From: Cupriavidus gilardii
GTDB lineage: Bacteria; Pseudomonadota; Gammaproteobacteria; Burkholderiales; Burkholderiaceae
Assembly: GCF_008801915.1 (NCBI RefSeq)
Contig: NZ_VZOV01000012.1
Span: forward strand, 1 to 64,000
Direction of reading: 5' to 3'
DNA length: 64,000 nucleotides
The notes under the pieces were generated by a model. The model was not told where the DNA came from. It made no database searches and was given only the letters and a program-made list of their open reading frames with translations. Position 1 is the first letter of the stretch. Each line of letters starts with the position of its first letter. This document shows, piece by piece, positions 1 to 10,059 of this stretch. The position numbers were made by a program, and so were the translations under genes.

Positions 1-812
1 GCCGGGGCGGGGCGCCGCGCGTCGTCGCGGACACGGTCGCTGCCGGGTTTGGGGGCACGGCCGGCGCCGGCGCCGAAGCCGGAGCGGGCCGGGCGCAGTT
101 CGCCGGCTTGCGCCTGCGGTCGGCGGGGACGGTCGCGCGATTCGGCTGCCGCGAAGCGTGGCGGACGCTCGCCGCGCTCGCCCGGACGGCCGCGCTGAGC
201 GCGCTCGCCATGATCGGCGCCGAACTCGCGGCGCGGACCGGCACCGGGGCGGGCGCCGGGCCCGCTGCGATCCGCGCCAAATTCGCGACGCGGGCCGGCA
301 CCACGTTCGGTGCGTTCGCCGCGCTCGAAGCGCTGCGGCCGTTCGGTGCGCTCGCCGCGCTCGAAGCGCTGCGGCCGTTCGGTGCGTTCGCCGCGCTCGA
401 AGCGCTGCGGCCGTTCGGTGCGCTCGCCACGCTCGAAGCGTTGCGGCCGTTCGGTGCGCTCGCTGCGTTCTCCCCAGCGTGCCGGCCGTTCGCGCGCTTC
501 GTCGCCGAAACGGCGCGGGCCGCGTTCTTCGCCGCCCGCGCGGCGCGGACCGCGCTCGTCGCCACCAGGCCGGCGCAGGCCGCCCGCTTGCGGCGCCGGA
601 CGGCCGCCGCCTTCCTTGCGCGGCTTGCCGCCGGCTTCGGCGCGCTGCTGCGCGGCGCGCACGCCTTCGGCTACCGTCTGCACGCGGCGCCGGTTCAGGT
701 CGGACACGCGTACCGGCCGGGTGGCACCGCTCTTGCGGGCCGGGCTGGTACCCGCGCTGGCGGCGGATTTCAGTCCCAAGGTCTTGCGCTTGGGGGAGGG
801 TTGATCGCTCAT
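1..812 (-). CDS. Arginine-rich N-terminal part of a probable pseudouridine synthase (cut by window edge)
   Basis: The frame opens at ATG 812-810, 21 bp after the glnD stop on the same strand, and stays open to base 1, so only about 270 N-terminal residues are visible. They are extremely rich in Arg, Gly, Glu and Pro and contain four tandem copies of a 12-residue unit (RFERGERTERPQ type). A basic start (KRKTLGLK) and the stretch RVSDLNRRRVQTVAEGVRAA follow the pattern I remember for RsuA/RluB-family rRNA pseudouridine synthases placed next to glnD in Ralstonia and Cupriavidus. Those enzymes carry long disordered extensions before the S4 and catalytic domains. The catalytic part is outside the window, so the function rests on gene position and the extension only. 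Confidence 0.55.
   Translation of the reverse strand, partial: MSDQPSPKRKTLGLKSAASAGTSPARKSGATRPVRVSDLNRRRVQTVAEGVRAAQQRAEAGGKPRKEGGGRPAPQAGGLRRPGGDERGPRRAGGEERGPRRFGDEARERPARWGERSERTERPQRFERGERTERPQRFERGERTERPQRFERGERTERPQRFERGERTERGAGPRREFGADRSGPGARPGAGPRREFGADHGERAQRGRPGERGERPPRFAAAESRDRPRRPQAQAGELRPARSGFGAGAGRAPKPGSDRVRDDARRPAP
305..448. repeat. Four tandem 36-bp in-frame repeats
   Basis: Units begin at 305, 341, 377 and 413, with a degenerate fifth from 449. Each is 36 bp and encodes 12 residues (Arg/Glu-rich) on the minus strand of the pseudouridine synthase gene. The units are nearly identical at DNA level, which suggests recent slippage or unequal exchange, so copy number probably varies between strains. 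Confidence 0.9.
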
Positions 813-833
813 GGTTTTCAATGGTGTCGCGGC

Positions 834-3443
834 TCAGATGTCGAGTGCCGCGAGCAGGTCCTGTTCAAGCTGGATTTCGAGCCGGTTGTCGGCGGCGAGG
901 CGGCTGCCGTCGACCAGGAACATGTCCTCGACCCGTTCTCCCAGCGTGTTGATGCGTGCGGTATGCACGGAGATATGGTGGCGGCCCAGCACGCGGGCGA
1001 TCGCGTACAGCAGGCCGGTGCGGTCGTTGGCCGACAGCTCGAGCAGGAAGTACTGCCCGCGCTCGTCGGGCCGCAGATCGACGCGCGGCTTGATCGGGAA
1101 GCTGCGCGACTGCCGCGACAGCCGGCCCTGCGACGGCTCGGGCAGCGGCGCCTGATGGGTCAGCCGCTCGCACAGTTCGTGCTCGACCAGCGCGATGATG
1201 TCGCGATAGGTGTCGCGCCCGCCGCCGACGACGCCCGGATCGAATACCTGAAAGGTGTCCAGCGCGTAGCCATGCCGCGTGGTGTGGATCTTCGCCTCCT
1301 GGATCGAGAAGCCCTTGCGCTCGAAGTAGCCGCAGATGCGGGCGAACAGGTCGGGCTGGTCCTTGGCGTAGACCGCGACCTGCAGCCCCTCGCCGGCCGG
1401 CGACACGCGGGCCTTGACCACCGGCTGCTCGCTGTCGACGCGGTGGGCCAGATGGCGCGTCAGCCAGGCGATGTCGCGCGCGTCGTGGCGCAGGAAGAAG
1501 GCCACGTCGAGCCGTTCCCACAGTGCCTCGGCGCGGGCCGGATCGAATGCCTGCAGCCGCAGCGCGGCAATGGTTTCCTCGCGCCGCTGCGCCCACAGCG
1601 AATGCGGATCGACGCGCGCGCCGCCGAGCACCCGCAGCGTGATCCGGTACAGATCCTCCAGCAGCTTGCCCTTCCACGCGTTCCAGACCTTGGGGCTGGT
1701 GCCGCGGATATCGGCCACCGTCAGCAGGTACAGCGCGGTCAGATAGCGCTCGTTGCCGACCACGCGGGCGAAGGCATGGACCACCTCGGGATCGGTCATG
1801 TCCTGCTTCTGCGCGACGTGGCTCATCGTCAGGTGGTGCTCGACCAGCCAGGCGATCAGGTTGGCGTCCTCGCGCGCGATGCCGTGCTGGCGGCAGAAGC
1901 GGCGCGCATCGGCGGTGCCGAGCTTCGAGTGGTCGCCGCCGCGGCCCTTGGCGATATCGTGGAACAGCGCGGCCAGCCACAGCACCCACGGCTTGTCGAA
2001 GTTCGCCATCAGCTGGCTGCAGAACGGGAACTCGTGGGTGTGCTCGACGATCGCGAAACGGCGCATGTTGCGCACGACCATCAGGATGTGCTGGTCCACC
2101 GTATAGACGTGGAACAGGTCGTGCTGCATCTGCCCGACGATGCGGCGGAAATTGATCAGGTAGCGGCCCAGCACGCTGGTCTGGTTCATCAGCCGCAGCG
2201 CATGCGTGATGCCCTGCGGCTCCTGGATGATGGCCAGGAACTGCTGGCGGTTGACCGGGTCGTTGCGCCAGCGCGCGTCCATGACCGTGCGCGCGTTGTA
2301 CAGCCCGCGCAGCGTGCGCGGCGACAGGCCCTTGACGCCTGGGGTGCGCTCGTAAAGCAGGAACGTTTCGAGGATCGCGTGCGGATTGCGCTCGTACAGG
2401 TCGTCGCTGGTGATCTCGAGCATGCCCTGGCGCTCGACGAAACGCTCGTTCAGCACGCGCGTGACCTTCGACTCGCTGGGAAACAGCATCGCCTCGATAT
2501 TGAGCAGCAGCACGCTGTTGAGCTGGGTCACCGCCTTGGCGGCCCAGTAGTAGCGCCGCATCAGCTGCTCGCTGGCGCGCTTGTTGGCGTTCTGCCGATA
2601 GCCGAAGGCCTCGGCCAGCGCGGTCTGCAGGTCGAACACCAGCACGTCCTGGCGGCGTCCGGCCAGCAGATGCAGGCGCGCGCGAATGGTCTTGAGCAGG
2701 CGCTCGTTGCGCGTCAGCTCCTGTGCCTCGCGCTCGGTCAGCAGGCCCTTGTCACGCAGCTCCTTCCAGCTGTCGCCGTAGCCCGCCGCCTGCGTCATCC
2801 ACAGGATCACCTGCAGGTCGCGCAGGCCGCCCGGGCTTTCCTTGCAGTTCGGTTCGAGCGCATAGGGTGTGTCCTGGTACTTGGCGTGGCGCTGGCGCAG
2901 CTCGAGCAGCTTGGCCTGGAAGAAGGCGCGCGCGTCGAGCTCGGCGCGATAGCGCGCCTGCAGTTCGGCGAACAGCGTGCGGTTGCCGGTCACCAGCCGG
3001 GCTTCGAGCAGCGCGGTGCGGATCGTCACGTCCGCGCGCGCCTCGCGCATGCAGTCGTCGACGGTGCGTACCGACGAGCCGATCTCCAGCCCCAGGTCCC
3101 AGCACAGGCCGATGAATTTCTCCATGCGGGCGACGGTGTCCGCGTCGGGCTCGGCCGGCAACAGCAGCAGCACGTCGACGTCCGAGTGCGGGAACAGCTC
3201 GCCGCGGCCATAGCCGCCGACGGCCACCAGCGCCATGCCGGCCGGCAGCCCGAGGCCGCGCCAGCATTCGATCAGCGCGTGGTCGACCGCCTGGCGCAGC
3301 CGCGTCAGCAGCGAGCCGACCTGGCCGCCGACGGTGAAGGCGTCGAACAGCGTCTGCTTGTCGGCCTTGAGCCGGTCGCGCACGCGCGTGGCGAGCAGCA
3401 GTTCCGGGGAAGTATCCATGGCTGGGACGGGTTGGGTCGACAT
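834..3443 (-). CDS. glnD: Bifunctional uridylyltransferase/uridylyl-removing enzyme GlnD
   Basis: GlnD senses glutamine and adds UMP to, or removes it from, the PII protein, so it controls nitrogen assimilation in the cytoplasm. The 869-residue protein has the full family layout. A nucleotidyltransferase domain carries [20 protein letters not shown] near residues 76-95, with the two metal-binding Asp at about 88 and 90. An HD phosphohydrolase domain has [12 protein letters not shown] near residue 492. Two C-terminal ACT domains follow at about 690 to the end. Length matches the family. The gene is read leftward, downstream of map and just upstream of the pseudouridine synthase. The first Met is used; a second Met at residue 9 is possible. 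Confidence 0.97.
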   Translation of the reverse strand: MSTQPVPAMDTSPELLLATRVRDRLKADKQTLFDAFTVGGQVGSLLTRLRQAVDHALIECWRGLGLPAGMALVAVGGYGRGELFPHSDVDVLLLLPAEPDADTVARMEKFIGLCWDLGLEIGSSVRTVDDCMREARADVTIRTALLEARLVTGNRTLFAELQARYRAELDARAFFQAKLLELRQRHAKYQDTPYALEPNCKESPGGLRDLQVILWMTQAAGYGDSWKELRDKGLLTEREAQELTRNERLLKTIRARLHLLAGRRQDVLVFDLQTALAEAFGYRQNANKRASEQLMRRYYWAAKAVTQLNSVLLLNIEAMLFPSESKVTRVLNERFVERQGMLEITSDDLYERNPHAILETFLLYERTPGVKGLSPRTLRGLYNARTVMDARWRNDPVNRQQFLAIIQEPQGITHALRLMNQTSVLGRYLINFRRIVGQMQHDLFHVYTVDQHILMVVRNMRRFAIVEHTHEFPFCSQLMANFDKPWVLWLAALFHDIAKGRGGDHSKLGTADARRFCRQHGIAREDANLIAWLVEHHLTMSHVAQKQDMTDPEVVHAFARVVGNERYLTALYLLTVADIRGTSPKVWNAWKGKLLEDLYRITLRVLGGARVDPHSLWAQRREETIAALRLQAFDPARAEALWERLDVAFFLRHDARDIAWLTRHLAHRVDSEQPVVKARVSPAGEGLQVAVYAKDQPDLFARICGYFERKGFSIQEAKIHTTRHGYALDTFQVFDPGVVGGGRDTYRDIIALVEHELCERLTHQAPLPEPSQGRLSRQSRSFPIKPRVDLRPDERGQYFLLELSANDRTGLLYAIARVLGRHHISVHTARINTLGERVEDMFLVDGSRLAADNRLEIQLEQDLLAALDI

Positions 3444-3538
3444 GGGAGCTGAGGCGGAGCGAGGCGGCGAGGGCGCGGGGAAGCTGCGAGGGTGCGGTCG
3501 GTCGGCGAACGGGCGAAATCGGCGTGGCGCAAACGACA

Positions 3539-3558
3539 GGGGCGCCTTCCGGCGCCCC
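3539..3558 (-). terminator. Hairpin between map and glnD
   Basis: Perfect 8-bp GC stem (3539-3546 with 3551-3558) closed by a 4-base loop, 6 bp after the map stop on the minus strand. Only a weak T-rich stretch follows (TGTCGTTT), so it may attenuate rather than fully end transcription into glnD. Confidence 0.5.
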
Positions 3559-3564
3559 CTGCGA

Positions 3565-4383
3565 TCAGGCCGCGAGCGTGTCGGTGATGAAGGCGGGCGG
3601 CGCCTGCGTGCCGGCCGACACCGTCAGCACCTCGTAGCCGGTGTCGGTCACCAGCACCGTGTGTTCCCATTGCGCCGACAGGCTGCGGTCGCGCGTCTTG
3701 ACGGTCCACTGGTCGGGCATCGTGCGGATGTCGCGCTTGCCGGCGTTGATCATCGGCTCGATCGTGAAGATCATGCCGGCCTGCAGTTCCATGCCGGTGC
3801 CCGGGCGGCCGTAGTGCAGGATCTGCGGGTCCTCGTGGAAGTTCTTGCCGATGCCGTGGCCGCAGTATTCGCGCACCACGCTGTAGCCGGCCGCCTCCGC
3901 GTGCTGCTGGATCACGTGGCCGATATCGCCGAGCCTGGCGCCCGGGCGGACCTGGGCGATGCCCTTCCACATGCATTCGAAGGTCACCTGGACCAGGCGC
4001 TTGGCCAGGATCGAGCCCTCGCCGACGATGAACATGCGGCTGGTGTCACCGTAATAGCCTTCCTTGGTGATCACCGTGATGTCCAGGTTCACCGCGTCGC
4101 CGTTCTTCAGCACGCGATCGCCCGGGATGCCGTGGCAGATCACGTCGTTGACCGAAGTGCAGATCGCGCCGGGGAAGGGCGGATAGCCGGGAGGCGCATA
4201 GTTCAGCGGCGCAGGTACCGTGCCTTGTACGTCACGCATATAGGCGTGGCACAGGCGGTCGAGCTCGCCGGTGGTGACGCCGGGCTTCACGAACGGCGTG
4301 ATGTAGTCGAGGACTTCGCTGGCCAGCCGGCAGGCGACGCGCATCTGGGCGATGTCTTCGGCGGTCTTCAAATGGATGCTCAT
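3565..4383 (-). CDS. map: Type I methionine aminopeptidase
   Basis: Removes the initiator methionine from new proteins. The 272-residue protein shows the metal ligands of the pita-bread fold: Asp in [19 protein letters not shown], His in [12 protein letters not shown], Glu in EPMINAG and Glu in [10 protein letters not shown], plus the substrate His in CHGIP. The start is set at ATG 4383 ([11 protein letters not shown]) because an upstream extension of 33 codons is unlike the family. It is divergent from rpsB, a common arrangement in bacteria, and precedes glnD. Confidence 0.97.
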   Translation of the reverse strand: MSIHLKTAEDIAQMRVACRLASEVLDYITPFVKPGVTTGELDRLCHAYMRDVQGTVPAPLNYAPPGYPPFPGAICTSVNDVICHGIPGDRVLKNGDAVNLDITVITKEGYYGDTSRMFIVGEGSILAKRLVQVTFECMWKGIAQVRPGARLGDIGHVIQQHAEAAGYSVVREYCGHGIGKNFHEDPQILHYGRPGTGMELQAGMIFTIEPMINAGKRDIRTMPDQWTVKTRDRSLSAQWEHTVLVTDTGYEVLTVSAGTQAPPAFITDTLAA

Positions 4384-4770
4384 GCTGCGACGCGGAAAAT
4401 GTGTCACGGGCGCCAAGTGGGGTTGGCGCCCGTTTCTGGATTGGCAAACCGGGATTATCGCACCATCGGCAGCCCGCCGCACCCCGCGGCGGCGAGAAGC
4501 CGGCGCCGCACCGTGACGGTGCTCACGGATCGCCGGCGTCGGTCAGGCTTGAGCGATGGCCGGGATGTTGCTACAATCGCGGGCTCGCTTGGCTTCGCCT
4601 CGCCCCTTGAATTCCTGACCTTGGGAATTGTTGGGTGCGCAACGGCGGTCCGGGCGGGTGCGGGGTGGCGCAGCCTGCCACGTCCGCGAAATCGCGAGTC
4701 CGCCCATCCGGGGTGTTCCTGTTCAGGAATGTCGGGGCGGACTTCAGACCGAACCCTTATGGAGAATTCA
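4384..4770. promoter_or_regulatory. Divergent map/rpsB intergenic region with rpsB promoter
   Basis: This 387-bp gap has no gene. On the plus strand TTGAGC (4549-4554) and TACAAT (4572-4577) are separated by exactly 17 bp, a good sigma-70 promoter for rpsB. It leaves a leader of about 190 nt. In many bacteria the rpsB leader binds S2 for autoregulation; that role here is inference. A purine-rich GGAGA (4761-4765) sits 5 bp before the rpsB ATG. Confidence 0.65.
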
Positions 4771-5514
4771 ATGTCCGTCACCATGCGTGAAATGCTGGAA
4801 GCCGGTTGCCACTTCGGCCACCAGACCCGCTTCTGGAACCCCAAGATGGCCCCGTTCATCTTCGGCCATCGCAACAAGATCCACATCATCAACCTGGAAA
4901 AGACGCTGCCGATGTTCCAGGACGCGCTGAAGTATGTGCGTCAGCTGGCAGCGAATCGCGGCACCATCCTGTTCGTCGGCACCAAGCGCCAGTCGCGCGA
5001 GATCCTGGCCGAGGAAGCGGGCCGCGCCGGCATGCCCTACGTCGACGCCCGCTGGCTCGGCGGCATGCTGACCAACTTCAAGACGGTCAAGACCTCGATC
5101 AAGCGCCTGAAGGACATGGAAGCCGCCAAGGAAGCCGGCGCGCTGGACACCATGAGCAAGAAGGAAGCGCTGATGTTCGAGCGCGAGATGGAAAAGCTCG
5201 AGAAGTCGATCGGCGGCATCAAGGACATGGGCGGCATTCCTGACGCGATCTTCGTGGTCGACGTCGGCTACCACAAGATTGCCGTGACCGAAGCCAACAA
5301 GCTGGGCATTCCGGTGATCGGCGTGGTCGATACCAACCACTCGCCGGACGGCATCGACTATGTGATCCCGGGCAACGACGACTCGAGCAAGGCGGTGGCG
5401 CTGTACGTGCGCGGCGTCGCCGACGCGATCCTGGAAGGCCGTGCCAACGCGGTGCAGGACGTGGTCGAAGCGGTCCGCGGCAGCGACGACTTCGTCGAAG
5501 TCGAGGAAGCCTGA
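4771..5514 (+). CDS. rpsB: 30S ribosomal protein S2
   Basis: Structural protein of the small ribosomal subunit. The 247 residues begin [20 protein letters not shown], the conserved S2 start, and contain the family stretches [29 protein letters not shown] and [19 protein letters not shown]. The ATG at 4771 is preceded by GGAGA at a good distance, whereas upstream codons in the same open frame are non-conserved. It is followed by a terminator hairpin and then tsf, the usual rpsB-tsf order. Confidence 0.98.
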   Translation: MSVTMREMLEAGCHFGHQTRFWNPKMAPFIFGHRNKIHIINLEKTLPMFQDALKYVRQLAANRGTILFVGTKRQSREILAEEAGRAGMPYVDARWLGGMLTNFKTVKTSIKRLKDMEAAKEAGALDTMSKKEALMFEREMEKLEKSIGGIKDMGGIPDAIFVVDVGYHKIAVTEANKLGIPVIGVVDTNHSPDGIDYVIPGNDDSSKAVALYVRGVADAILEGRANAVQDVVEAVRGSDDFVEVEEA

Positions 5515-5601
5515 GGCCAGCCCCGCCGGCAGGCGGGACGGCCCGGACGGCCCTGACAGACCCGTGGCGCGCGCCGGCATCGCCGGCCGCGCGACCACCA
5601 G

Positions 5602-5633
5602 AAAAGGGGGCGACATGGTACGCCCCCTTTTTT
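5602..5633 (+). terminator. Rho-independent terminator between rpsB and tsf
   Basis: An 11-bp stem (AAAAGGGGGCG, 5602-5612, with CGCCCCCTTTT, 5621-5631) encloses an 8-base loop and runs into a T tract. It is strong enough to make rpsB expression exceed that of tsf and the genes behind it. Confidence 0.85.
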
Positions 5634-5789
5634 GAATGCGCGCGGTGCGCGCGCAGCAAGCAGGAATGATTGTCATCCGATGTGGCTACGATCACGGCGG
5701 GTGAGTCTTTGAACACCACGCGGCCGGCCGCGGCGCGGGACATCCAGGTCCGGCGGGCGGCGGTGCGTGAACCAATCAAGGAGTGACAA

Positions 5790-6668
5790 ATGGCGGCAAT
5801 TACCGCAAGCATGGTGGCTGAACTGCGCGCGAAGACCGACGCGCCGATGATGGAGTGCAAGAAGGCCCTGACCGAGGCCGACGGCGACCTGGCCAAGGCC
5901 GAGGAACTGCTGCGCGTCAAGCTGGGCAACAAGGCCAGCAAGGCCGCTTCGCGCGTGACCGCCGAAGGCGTGGTCGCCGCGTTCATCGACGGCACCACCG
6001 GCGCGCTGGTCGAACTGAACTGCGAGACCGATTTCGTCTCGAAGAACGACGACTTCCTGGGCTTCTCGGCCAAGGTCGCCGAGCTGGTCGCCAAGCAGAA
6101 CCCGGCCGACGTGGCCGCGCTGTCGGCGCTGCCGCTGGACGGCCAGACCGTCGACCAGGTCCGTGCCGCGCTGATCGGCAAGATCGGCGAGAACATGACG
6201 ATCCGCCGTTTCGCCCGCTATGACGGCGGCGGCAAGCTGGTCTCGTACCTGCACGGCACCCGCATCGGCGTGATGGTCGAGTTCGACGGCGATGAAGTCG
6301 CCGCCAAGGACGTCGCCATGCACATCGCGGCGATGAAGCCGGTGGCGCTGTCGTCGGCCGACGTGCCGGCCGAGCTGATCGCCAAGGAGCGCAGCATCGC
6401 CGAGCAGAAGGCCGCCGAGTCGGGCAAGCCGGCCGAGATCACCGCCAAGATGGTCGAAGGCTCGGTGCAGAAGTACCTGAAGGAAGTCTCGCTGCTGAAC
6501 CAGCCGTTCGTGAAGAACGACAAGCAGACCGTCGAGCAGATGCTCAAGGCCGCCAACACCACGGTCAAGGGCTTCACGCTGTACGTGGTCGGCGAGGGCA
6601 TCGAGAAGCGCCAGGACGACTTCGCCGCCGAAGTGGCCGCGCAGGTCGCCGCCGCGCAGAAGGGCTGA
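5790..6668 (+). CDS. tsf: Elongation factor Ts
   Basis: Guanine-nucleotide exchange factor that regenerates EF-Tu-GTP. The 292-residue protein has the N-terminal UBA-like helix region ([20 protein letters not shown]), the core motif [14 protein letters not shown] and the C-terminal coiled segment. AAGGAG 7 bp upstream supports the ATG at 5790. It lies 275 bp behind rpsB and 285 bp before pyrH, with signals of its own in both gaps. Confidence 0.98.
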   Translation: MAAITASMVAELRAKTDAPMMECKKALTEADGDLAKAEELLRVKLGNKASKAASRVTAEGVVAAFIDGTTGALVELNCETDFVSKNDDFLGFSAKVAELVAKQNPADVAALSALPLDGQTVDQVRAALIGKIGENMTIRRFARYDGGGKLVSYLHGTRIGVMVEFDGDEVAAKDVAMHIAAMKPVALSSADVPAELIAKERSIAEQKAAESGKPAEITAKMVEGSVQKYLKEVSLLNQPFVKNDKQTVEQMLKAANTTVKGFTLYVVGEGIEKRQDDFAAEVAAQVAAAQKG

Positions 6669-6717
6669 TATCCCGGGCGGGAGGCAGGCGCCGGTCTGGC
6701 GCCATGACGGCCCGCCG

Positions 6718-6752
6718 TATAATCCCGAGGGGCACCGCGAGGTGCCCCTCGG
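6718..6752 (+). promoter_or_regulatory. Putative pyrH promoter with a hairpin at the transcript start
   Basis: A perfect TATAAT (6718-6723) is followed almost at once by a perfect 12-bp GC-rich stem (6725-6736 with 6741-6752) and a GCGA loop. No T tract follows, so it is not a plain terminator. The best upstream hexamer (TCTGGC, 6695-6700) is a poor -35. If transcription starts near 6730, the mRNA 5' end would be folded. Confidence 0.5.
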
Positions 6753-6953
6753 CACAAGAAGAGAGAACAATGGCGCGTGCCGGCCTGCGAGCCGCACGCG
6801 GAGCCCGTTTTCGCCGTCGCCCGTTTTGACTGGCATCGCCCTCGAGGCCCTGCCGACGCGCCCGGGCCACGGGGAAAGCCGGCTTGGTCCCGGCGGCATC
6901 CGCCCTCCGGGGCAAGGCCCAGATCGAAGACTCGAACCAGCCCGAGGGTGAAT

Positions 6954-7664
6954 ATGCCAGCCTACAAGCGCGTCCTTCTGAAACTGTCCGGTGAGGCCCT
7001 GATGGGCGACGATGCCTTCGGCATCAACCGGTCCACGATCGAAGGCATGGTCAATGATATTGCCGAGATCGTGAAGCTCGGCGTGCAGGTGGCAGTGGTG
7101 ATCGGCGGCGGCAACATCTTCCGCGGCGTCGCCGGCGGCGCCGCCGGCATGGACCGCGCGACTGCCGACTACATGGGCATGCTGGCCACGATGATGAACG
7201 CGCTGGCGCTGCAGGACGCGATGCGGCACGCCAATATCGAGGGCCGGGTGCAATCGGCGCTGCGCATGGACCAGGTGGTCGAGCCCTATATCCGCCCGCG
7301 CGCGATCCGCCAGCTGGAAGAAGGCAAGGTCGTGATCTTCGCCGCCGGCACCGGCAATCCGTTCTTCACCACCGATACCGCGGCCGCGCTGCGCGGCTCC
7401 GAGATCGGTGCCGAGGTGGTGCTCAAGGCCACCAAGGTCGACGGTGTCTATACCGCCGATCCGAAGAAGGACCCCAGCGCCACGCGCTACACCACGATCA
7501 GCTTCGACGAGGCGATCTCCCGCAATCTGCAGGTGATGGACGCCACCGCCTTCGCGCTGTGCCGCGACCAGAAGCTGCCGATCAAGGTGTTCTCGATCGT
7601 CAAGCCGGGCGCGCTCAAGCGCGTGATCCTGGGCGAGGACGAGGGTACGCTGGTCCACGTTTGA
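6954..7664 (+). CDS. pyrH: UMP kinase
   Basis: Phosphorylates UMP to UDP in pyrimidine nucleotide synthesis. The 236-residue amino-acid-kinase-fold protein begins [19 protein letters not shown] and carries the phosphate-binding GGGNIFRG, the UMP-binding [16 protein letters not shown] and the [12 protein letters not shown] region, all typical. The ATG at 6954 fits the family start; the open frame upstream is not conserved. It stands between tsf and frr as in most proteobacteria. Confidence 0.98.
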   Translation: MPAYKRVLLKLSGEALMGDDAFGINRSTIEGMVNDIAEIVKLGVQVAVVIGGGNIFRGVAGGAAGMDRATADYMGMLATMMNALALQDAMRHANIEGRVQSALRMDQVVEPYIRPRAIRQLEEGKVVIFAAGTGNPFFTTDTAAALRGSEIGAEVVLKATKVDGVYTADPKKDPSATRYTTISFDEAISRNLQVMDATAFALCRDQKLPIKVFSIVKPGALKRVILGEDEGTLVHV

Positions 7665-7774
7665 GGCGCCTTGCGGGCCCGCCGCGAGGTGGCGCACGCA
7701 ACGGCACAGAGTAGAATGATTCGTTTTCGGCCCCGTCCGCCGGGGTCATGGCAGCCAGTTTTCCGGAGGTTATG

Positions 7775-8335
7775 ATGAGCGTCGCCGACATCAAGAAGAG
7801 CGCCGAGCAGAAGATGCAGAAGACCATCGAAGCGTTCAAGGCCGATCTGGCCAAGATCCGCACGGGTCGTGCGCACACCGGTCTGCTCGACCATGTCCAG
7901 GTCGAATACTATGGCTCGCCGGTGCCCATCAGCCAGGTCGCCAATATCGGCCTGGCCGATGCCCGCACCATCAGCGTGCAGCCGTGGGAAAAGAAGATGG
8001 TCGCCGCGGTCGAGAAGGCCATCCGCGACGCCGACCTGGGCCTGAACCCCGCCACCATGGGCGAGGTGATCCGCGTGCCGATGCCCCCGCTGACCGAGGA
8101 GCGCCGCAAGGAGCTGACCAAGGTGGTCAAGGGCGAGGGCGAGAGCGCCAAGGTGGCGGTGCGCAATCTGCGCCGCGACGCGAACGAACAGTTCAAGAAG
8201 CTGGTCAAGGACAAGAGCATCTCGGAAGACGACGAGCGCCGCGGCCAGGACGAGGTGCAGAAGCTGACCGACCGCTATGTCGCCGAGATCGACAAGCTGG
8301 TCGCCGAGAAGGACAAGGAGATCATGACGGTCTGA
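7775..8335 (+). CDS. frr: Ribosome recycling factor
   Basis: Works with EF-G to split post-termination ribosomes. The 186-residue protein has the conserved [33 protein letters not shown] and the long helical domain; length matches the family. GGAGGT (7765-7770) lies 4 bp before the second of two adjacent ATG codons (7772 and 7775), so 7775 (MSVADIKK) is preferred. Confidence 0.97.
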   Translation: MSVADIKKSAEQKMQKTIEAFKADLAKIRTGRAHTGLLDHVQVEYYGSPVPISQVANIGLADARTISVQPWEKKMVAAVEKAIRDADLGLNPATMGEVIRVPMPPLTEERRKELTKVVKGEGESAKVAVRNLRRDANEQFKKLVKDKSISEDDERRGQDEVQKLTDRYVAEIDKLVAEKDKEIMTV

Positions 8336-8403
8336 GCCACGGCGCAGCGCGCCAGCCCCGCAGGGACTGGCGCGGCGCCGCCGCCCGGGACCCGTCCACC
8401 ATC

Positions 8404-9174
8404 ATGCACATCAGTTCCACACTCGCCATCCCCGAGACCGGTTACGTACCGGCCCACGTCGCCATCATCATGGATGGCAACGGGCGCTGGGCCACGCAGC
8501 GGCATCTGCCGCGGGTCGCCGGCCATAGCCGCGGCCTGGATGCGGTACGTACCGTGGTGGAGGCGTGCGCGGTGCGTGGGGTCAAGTACCTGACGCTGTT
8601 CGCCTTCAGTTCGGAGAACTGGCGGCGGCCGGCCGACGAGGTCACCTTCCTGATGCGGCTGTTCATGATGTCGCTGCGGCGCGAAGTGGTGAAGATGCAC
8701 GCCAACAATATCCGCCTGAAGGTGGTTGGCGACCTGACCCGCTTCAGCCCGCGCATCCAGCAGCTGATTGCCGACGCCGAGCGCCGCACCGCGGGCAATA
8801 CCGGCCTGACGGTGACCATCGCGGCCAACTATGGCGGCCGCTGGGACCTGCTGCAGGCAGTGCGCAAGATGCTGCTGCAGCAGCCGATGCTCGACCCCTC
8901 GACGATCGAGGAATCGACGCTGGCGCCGCACCTGGCAATGGCCTACGCGCCGGAGCCGGACCTGTTCATTCGCACCGGGGGCGAGCAGCGCATCAGCAAT
9001 TTCCTGCTGTGGCAGCTGGCCTATTCCGAGCTGTATTTCACCGACGTGTTCTGGCCCGACTTCGATGCGGCCGAACTGGACAAGGCGTTCGCCTCGTACC
9101 GGCAGCGCGAACGGCGTTTCGGCCGCACCAGCGCGCAGGTCGTGGCGCCGTCCGGGCTGTCCGGCACCGCTTGA
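8404..9174 (+). CDS. uppS: Undecaprenyl diphosphate synthase (isoprenyl transferase)
   Basis: Condenses farnesyl diphosphate with isopentenyl diphosphates into the C55 carrier used for peptidoglycan and O-antigen. The 256 residues contain the signature [13 protein letters not shown] with the catalytic Asp, and the C-terminal [15 protein letters not shown] substrate-binding motif. It opens the uppS-cdsA-dxr-rseP-bamA gene cluster, 68 bp after frr. Confidence 0.97.
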   Translation: MHISSTLAIPETGYVPAHVAIIMDGNGRWATQRHLPRVAGHSRGLDAVRTVVEACAVRGVKYLTLFAFSSENWRRPADEVTFLMRLFMMSLRREVVKMHANNIRLKVVGDLTRFSPRIQQLIADAERRTAGNTGLTVTIAANYGGRWDLLQAVRKMLLQQPMLDPSTIEESTLAPHLAMAYAPEPDLFIRTGGEQRISNFLLWQLAYSELYFTDVFWPDFDAAELDKAFASYRQRERRFGRTSAQVVAPSGLSGTA

Positions 9175-9218
9175 GCGGGCCGGCCGCTCGCCATCGAACC
9201 AACCCGGACTCGCAGCGC

Positions 9219-10040
9219 ATGCTCCTTACCCGTGTCATCACCGCCCTGTGCCTGTTGCTGCTGATCCTGCCGATCCTGTTCCTGGCGCCGCCCGCGGCGC
9301 TGGCCGGCCTGATGGCGGTGATCGTCGCGCTGGCCGCCTGGGAATTCGGCCGCCTGCTCGGCCTGCGCGGCGCTGGACCGTGGATCTACGCGATCGCCTG
9401 CGTGGTCGCGATGATCGCCTGGCATGACCTGCCGGCGCGCGGCGCGATGCTGTGGCTGCTGCAGGCCTCGGTGGTCGCCTGGGGCGTCGCCATCGTGCTG
9501 CTCGCGCGCGGCGTGCGCAAGGCCACGCCGGCCTTCGCGATCGTGGCCGGCCTGGTCGGCCTGGTGATCCTGCCCGCGTTCGGCCATGCCGCGATGCTGT
9601 TGCGCGGGCTCGGCGTCGGCGTGCTGCTGTCGGCCGCGGCGCTGGTCTGGGCCGCCGATATCGGCGCCTATTTCGTCGGCAAGGCGATCGGCCGCCGCAA
9701 GCTCGCGCCGTCCATCAGCCCCGGCAAGTCGTGGGAAGGCGCGATCGGCGGCTGGCTGTTTGCGCTTGCCGTCGCGCTGTCGCTGGCGGCCACCCATGCG
9801 TTTGCACCGACCTGGTTCGATCGTGTCGCCGACCGCAGCGGTCTGCTGACGGTGGCGCTGCTGACCACGCTGATGGTGATCGCCAGCGTGGTAGGCGACC
9901 TGTTCGAATCGCTGCTCAAGCGGCAGGTCGGCAAGAAGGACAGCAGCCGGCTGCTGCCGGGCCATGGCGGCGTGCTCGACCGCATCGACGCGTTGCTGCC
10001 GGTATTGCCGCTGGCGGCGTTGCTGATCCTGTATCTCTGA
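9219..10040 (+). CDS. cdsA: Phosphatidate cytidylyltransferase
   Basis: Inner-membrane enzyme making CDP-diacylglycerol, the precursor of all phospholipids. The 273-residue protein is almost wholly hydrophobic with about eight membrane segments. It has the CdsA signature near its C terminus ([18 protein letters not shown] then [13 protein letters not shown]), including the catalytic Asp residues, and the [14 protein letters not shown] loop. It lies 44 bp after uppS and 19 bp before dxr. Confidence 0.97.
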   Translation: MLLTRVITALCLLLLILPILFLAPPAALAGLMAVIVALAAWEFGRLLGLRGAGPWIYAIACVVAMIAWHDLPARGAMLWLLQASVVAWGVAIVLLARGVRKATPAFAIVAGLVGLVILPAFGHAAMLLRGLGVGVLLSAAALVWAADIGAYFVGKAIGRRKLAPSISPGKSWEGAIGGWLFALAVALSLAATHAFAPTWFDRVADRSGLLTVALLTTLMVIASVVGDLFESLLKRQVGKKDSSRLLPGHGGVLDRIDALLPVLPLAALLILYL

Positions 10041-10059
10041 TTTTCCCCAGGCCTCTTTC

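Noticed and set aside
305..470. Possible CRISPR array
   Set aside because: Repeats are contiguous, lack spacers and are in-frame coding.
108..3452. 1114-codon plus-strand open frame over glnD and the pseudouridine synthase
   Set aside because: It is the antisense shadow of two well-supported minus-strand genes in GC-rich DNA and has no family resemblance.
5670..5692. tsf promoter TTGTCA/TACGAT
   Set aside because: The spacer is only 11 bp.
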